From contig NC_053037.3 of NCBI RefSeq assembly GCF_002575655.3, positions 318,087,294-318,151,293 of the forward strand: DNA of 64,000 nt, given 5' to 3'. This document shows positions 59,978 to 64,000 of this stretch, piece by piece. Position numbers and translations under genes: made by a program. Numbering within the stretch: the first letter of the stretch is position 1; the number at the start of each line of letters is the position of its first letter. The stretch comes from Aegilops tauschii subsp. strangulata. Lineage: Eukaryota > Streptophyta > Magnoliopsida > Poales > Poaceae. The notes beneath the pieces are model-generated. The model was not told the DNA's origin. It made no database searches and worked only from the letters and a program-made list of their open reading frames with translations.

Positions 59978-60953
59978 TGATACGGGGCTAACCCGGTGTA
60001 GGCCGATCTTTCATGATTGGAGTGGATTCCCTCAAAGAAGACGATGAACACGGGGAAGAACGGAGAGAAATCACAAGGGGAAACACTCAAGAACAAGTCC
60101 AATCACACATCCACTAGATAATAAAACACACAAAAGATCCACAAGGTACATGAACAACAAAAGGAAAGATACAAGGTAAAGTTCATCTCCATGAGGAGGT
60201 CTTGATGATATCCTAGATGGATCTTCCGGTGAGGGGTCTTGATGATATCCCACAGGATCTTCTCACATGGAGGTCTTGAACTCCATGGGAGTGGTAGTCT
60301 GTCTCTTTCTCTCTCTCTCTCTCAAGAGTAGAGGTAGGTAGGAGCAAAGCTCACATACAAATGAGCTATCATATTTGCTAACCCTAGCTAGGAGGAGGGG
60401 TGGTCTATTTATAGTCTAAGCCACGAAGGGGTAAATGGGAAAGGGAGATACATAGGCCTCTGGCCCGACTCTGCGTGTAGGCAGGCGCCTGATGTCCGGC
60501 CGTTCACGGGAGGCCGGATGTCCGGCGTGGAACATGGCCATTCCAGTCTTCTCTGGATACGCCTCTGCCGGATTTCCGAGACGGGTGCCGGATGTCCGGC
60601 CGCTGATGTTGTTGGATGTCTGTTGGGGCAGCTCCTGCGCGGCTGCCCAGGCGCCGATGTCCGGCCGTTGTAGCTTCAGTAGCTCCGTCTTCTTCCATCG
60701 TCGCTTCCAGGATACCCTCGCGGATGGTGTAGTTGTTCCTTGGCACATGCACTCCTCGTCGTCGTCCGTGAATCTCCGACAATACCTATGCATGCACATG
60801 AGAGGGGTGTCAAGTAGTATACCATCCTCGAAAGGGTCAAGTGAGCACGTGTAAAGGAGATGATTCACCTTTATGTATGTGAAGTAGATGTCACACGTGT
60901 CACTCGCCGAACGGACTCTTGACAAGGTGATGTCCATAGGATGCTCCGCATCA
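59978..60953 (-). repeat. Element E 5' LTR (976 bp)
   Basis: Ends TGATACGGGG and CCGCATCA. TATA (minus) at 60405-60414. Compared with the 3' LTR it lacks one 24-base in-frame piece around the GATGTCCGG motifs. The minus-strand frame 60953-60416 is open here too. Confidence 0.95.
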
Positions 60954-60958
60954 GTTTG

Positions 60959-61141
60959 GTATTGACTTTCTGTAATAGACAAAAACAAGGTGAAAACAGC
61001 AAGTGGCACTTGGCACTAGGTTAATATGTTAGTCCCAAAAAATGATATAAAATAGCACTGTAGTGCATATAAAACATTCAAGATGGATAATATAATAGCA
61101 TGGAACAATCAAAAATTATAGATACGTTGGAGACGTATCAC
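60959..61141 (-). repeat. LTR 2 of the TGATACG family, outer part
   Basis: Continues 24953 after element E and its GTTTG duplication, and ends at GGAGACGTATCA, the LTR start in reverse. The flank CCTTG does not match the AGAGT left of LTR 1. Confidence 0.9.
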
Positions 61142-61551
61142 CTTGCATTGTGCGAGGGCATGAAGAGAATACGGTGGCCCTAGTGGCTTCTTGGGGAGCA
61201 TTGTGCCTCCACACCGCTCCAACAGAGACGTACCTCCCCCTAATGGGAGGGAACTTCAGTAACACATCCTTGTCTCCATCGACTCCACTTGTGGTTACTT
61301 CTTACCTTTACTTTGTGCAAGCTTACATTGTGATTATATCTTGTGCTTGCTTGTGAGCTTGTTGTTGTGCTGGCCATATAGGTTGTCCACCTAGTTGCAT
61401 ACCTAGACAACCTATTTTGTTGCTAACTGTAATTTGATTAAAAGAGCTACTTGGTAATTGCTTATCCACCTGCCCCTCTAGTCAACCATATCGATCCTTT
61501 CAACTACAGAAGTCAATGTTTTGGCTATCACAGTCAAGGGACCAACCGGAG
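61142..61551. repeat. LTR remnant of an unnamed element
   Basis: Non-coding. The part up to about 61503, ending ACCATATCGATCCTTTCA, looks to me like the 3' end of a Triticeae LTR (recalled resemblance). No mate or ends found. Confidence 0.4.
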
Positions 61552-62824
61552 TGTTGGAAATATGCCCTAGAGGAAATAAAAAAATGGTTATTATTATATT
61601 TCCTTGTTCATGATAATTGTCTATTGTTCATGCTATAATTGTATTAACCGGAAACCGTAATACATGTGCGAATGCATAGACCACAACATGTCCCTAGTGA
61701 GCCTCTAGTTGACTAGATCGTTGATCAATAGATGGTTGTGCTTTCCTGACCATGGACATTGGATGTCGTTGATAATGGGATCACATCATTAGGAGAATGA
61801 TGTGATGGACAAGACCCAATCCTAAGCATAGCACAAGATCATGTAGTTCATTTGCTGGAGATTTTCTAATGTCAAGTATCATTTCCTTACACCATGAGAT
61901 TGTGCAACTCCTGGATGCCGTAGGAATGCTTTGGGTGTATCAAACGTCACAACGTAACTAGGTGACCATAAAGGTGCACTACATGTATCTTCAAAAGTGT
62001 CTGTTGGGTTGGCACGAATCGAGACTAGGATTTGTCACTCCGTATGATGGAGAGGTATCTCTGGGCCCACTCAGTAATGCATCATCATAATGAGCTCAAT
62101 GTGACTAAGGAGTTAGCCACGGGATCATGTGTTACGGAACGAGTAAAGAGACTTGCCGGTAACGAGATTGAACAAGGTATGGGGATATCGATGATCGAAT
62201 CTCGGGCAAGTAACATACCGATGGACAAAGGGAATTGTATACGGGATTGACTGAATTCCCGACATCGTGGTTCATCCAATGAGATCATCGTGGAACATGT
62301 GGGAGCCAATATGGGTATCCAGATCCCGCTATTGGTTATTGGCCGGAGAGGTGTCTCGGTCATGTCTACATGGTTCCCGAACCCGTAGGGTCTACACGCT
62401 TAAGGTTTGGTGACACTAGAGTTGTAATGGGAATTGTATGTGGTTACCGAAAGTTGTTCGGAGTCCCAGATGAGATCCCGGACGTCACGAGGAGCTCCGG
62501 AATGGTCCGGAGGTGAAGATTTATATAAGGGAAGTCCAGTTTCAGTCGCCGGAAAGGTTTCAAGGGTTATCGGTATTGTACCGGGACCACCGAAAGGGTT
62601 CCGGGGGTCCACCGGTTCGGGCCACCTACCCCGGGGGACCAAATGGGCTGAACATGGGTGGGAACCAGCCCCCCTAGTGGGCTGGTGTGCCTCCCCAAGG
62701 GGCCCAAGGCGCCTAGGGTTAAAACCCTAGGGGTGGGAGCGCCCCCCCCCACCACCACCAACATGGGGGGCAAGCACCCCCCTTGGCCGCCGCCCCCACT
62801 CTAGATGCATCTAGGGGGGCTGGC
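61552..62824 (+). repeat. BARE/Angela-type Copia LTR, truncated
   Basis: Starts TGTTGGAAATATGCCCTAGA and follows the Copia LTR order of 20074-21722. It breaks off in a C/G-rich stretch (62730-62822), where the next element starts. Confidence 0.85.
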
Positions 62825-64000
62825 TGATGTCTACTATGCAACTTTATTCTTGTAGACTCGTGTTGGGCCTCCGAGCGTAGATTTTTGTAGGACAGTAGCA
62901 ATTTTCCCTCAAGTGGATGACATAAGGTTTATCAATCCGTGGGAGGTGTAGGATGAAGATGGTCTCTCTCGAACAACCCTGCAACCAAATACAAGAAATC
63001 TCTTGTGTCCCCAACACAGCCAATACAATGGCAAATTGTATAGGTGCACTAGTTCGGCGAAGAGATGGTGATAAAAGTGTAATATTGATGGTAGAAATAT
63101 ATTTTTATAATCTGAATAAATAAAAACAGCAAGGTAGCAAATAGTAAACGGGCACAAAAACGGTATTGCAATGCTTGAAAATGAGGCCTAGGGTCCGTAC
63201 TTTCACTAGTGCAACCTCTCAACAATGTTAACATAATTGGATCATATGATTATCCCTCAAAGTGCAATAAAGAATCACTCCCGAGTTCCTATTAGCGGAG
63301 GACAAAAGATATAAATTGTTTGTAGGGTACGAAACCACCTCAATGCTATTCTTTCCGTTCGATCTATTCAAGGGTTCGTACTAAAATAACACAAAGCTAT
63401 TTTTTCCGTTCGATCTATCCTAGAGTTCGTACTAAAATAACACCAAAGCAAATTCATATTCATAATACTCAATCCACACAAAGAACTACAAAGAGACCTC
63501 AAAGTTTCTATCGGAGAAAAGATAATAAGAACGTGCATCAACCCCTATGCAAAGATTACACCAATGTCACCTCAGGAATCCGTGAGTTGAGTACCAAAAC
63601 ACATATCAAGTGAATCAATACGATACTCCATTGTCACCTCAGGTATTCATACCGCATGACATACATCATGTGTTCTCATATCTGAATATTCAATCCGACA
63701 AGACAAAACTTCAAAGGGTAAAGATTCAATTCATCACAACAAGAGTATAGAGGGGAGAAACATCATATGCTCCATCTATATTAACAAAGCCCATGATATA
63801 GATCACAACAGAGAGAGAGAGAGATTAAATACATAGCTACTGGTACAAACCCTCAGCCCCGAGGGTGGACTACTCCCTCCTCATCGTGGTGGCCATCAGG
63901 ATGATGAAGATGGCCACCGGAGATGATTCCCCCCTCCAGCAGGGTGCCGGAACGGGTCTAGATTGGTTTCCAGTGGCTACAGAGCCTTGCGGTGGCGGAA
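62825..64000 (-). repeat. Gypsy-type LTR cut by the right edge
   Basis: Starts TGATGTCTACTATGC. Its rear part (63920-64000: CCCCCCTCCAGCAGGGTGCC, then CTAGATTGGTT and GCGGTGGCGGAA) resembles the Athila LTR near 41565-41650 in the same orientation, so I infer minus orientation. The right end is outside the window. Confidence 0.65.

Larger units (their letters stand above)
24954..60953 (-). mobile_element. Element E: large LTR retrotransposon without recognisable polymerase (non-autonomous), carrying a nested 27.5-kb insertion
   Basis: Ends TGATACGGGG and CCGCATCA, with perfect five-base duplications GTTTG (24949-24953 and 60954-60958). Two LTRs: 5' at 59978-60953, and 3' at 24954-25195 plus 52691-53454. 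Own length without the Angela insertion is about 8.5 kb. On the minus strand: tRNA-iMet-like primer site, 2-kb leader, gag-like domain, long Cys/His/Met-rich reading frame, polypurine tract, LTR. No protease, reverse transcriptase, RNase H or integrase was seen, so it would depend on another element's enzymes. Family name not recognised. Confidence 0.9.

Noticed and set aside
22558..61141. One giant element bounded by inverted TGATACG ends
   Set aside because: Flanks AGAGT and CCTTG do not match and the inner ends of the two LTRs meet at 24118, so these are two fused LTRs, not transposon termini.

Overview
The window is a block of nested transposable elements from a large grass genome, almost certainly Triticeae (wheat, barley or a close relative). 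The evidence is the LTR vocabulary (Angela/BARE-type LTRs opening GAAATATGCCCTAGAGG, gypsy LTRs opening TGATACGTCTCCAACG, Stowaway MITEs with CTCCCTCCGT ends), the plant tRNA-Asp and tRNA-iMet primer sites, and the lack of an intact host gene. Family names come from recalled resemblance, not from a search.

Left part (1-22557). A chromodomain gypsy element enters from the left edge (RNase H, integrase and chromodomain intact) and ends in a 4.2-kb 3' LTR (1942-6124). About 2.4 kb of possibly low-copy sequence follows (6125-6431 plus 9155-11300), split by a solo LTR (6432-9154) and carrying two candidate exons. Next come the 3' end of another gypsy element with a TGATACG-type LTR (12178-16986, itself split by a MITE and a solo LTR), the rear of a third long-LTR family (16987-19755), and a GGCC/TTAACGG-rich repeat region split by an Angela-type solo LTR.

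Central nest (22558-61141). Two LTRs of one family meet tail to tail at 24118. The second was split by a 36-kb unit, called element E here (24954-60953, target duplication GTTTG). E's 3' LTR was split by an Angela-type Copia element (25196-52685, AGATG). Into Angela went a CACTA transposon (27190-31518), a solo LTR of the same family as 1942-6124 (34353-38481, AGTAT, breaking the protease active site), and a complete Athila-type gypsy element (40554-50846, ATCGC). The nesting gives a relative order of insertion.

Right edge (61142-64000). An LTR remnant, a truncated BARE/Angela-type LTR and the start of another LTR.

Two observations stand out. First, the long gypsy LTRs carry a split small reading frame: a short exon with AG|GCAAG donor and intron phase 1, then an acidic terminal exon. 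It is visible in several LTR copies, and in the best pair the last 20 codons differ only at synonymous sites. Second, element E has a gag-like domain but no recognisable polymerase. In its place is a long Cys/His/Met-rich repetitive reading frame that crosses the polypurine tract into the 3' LTR and stays open in the 5' LTR copy too. None of the elements seen whole is intact as coding DNA; all carry stops or frameshifts.
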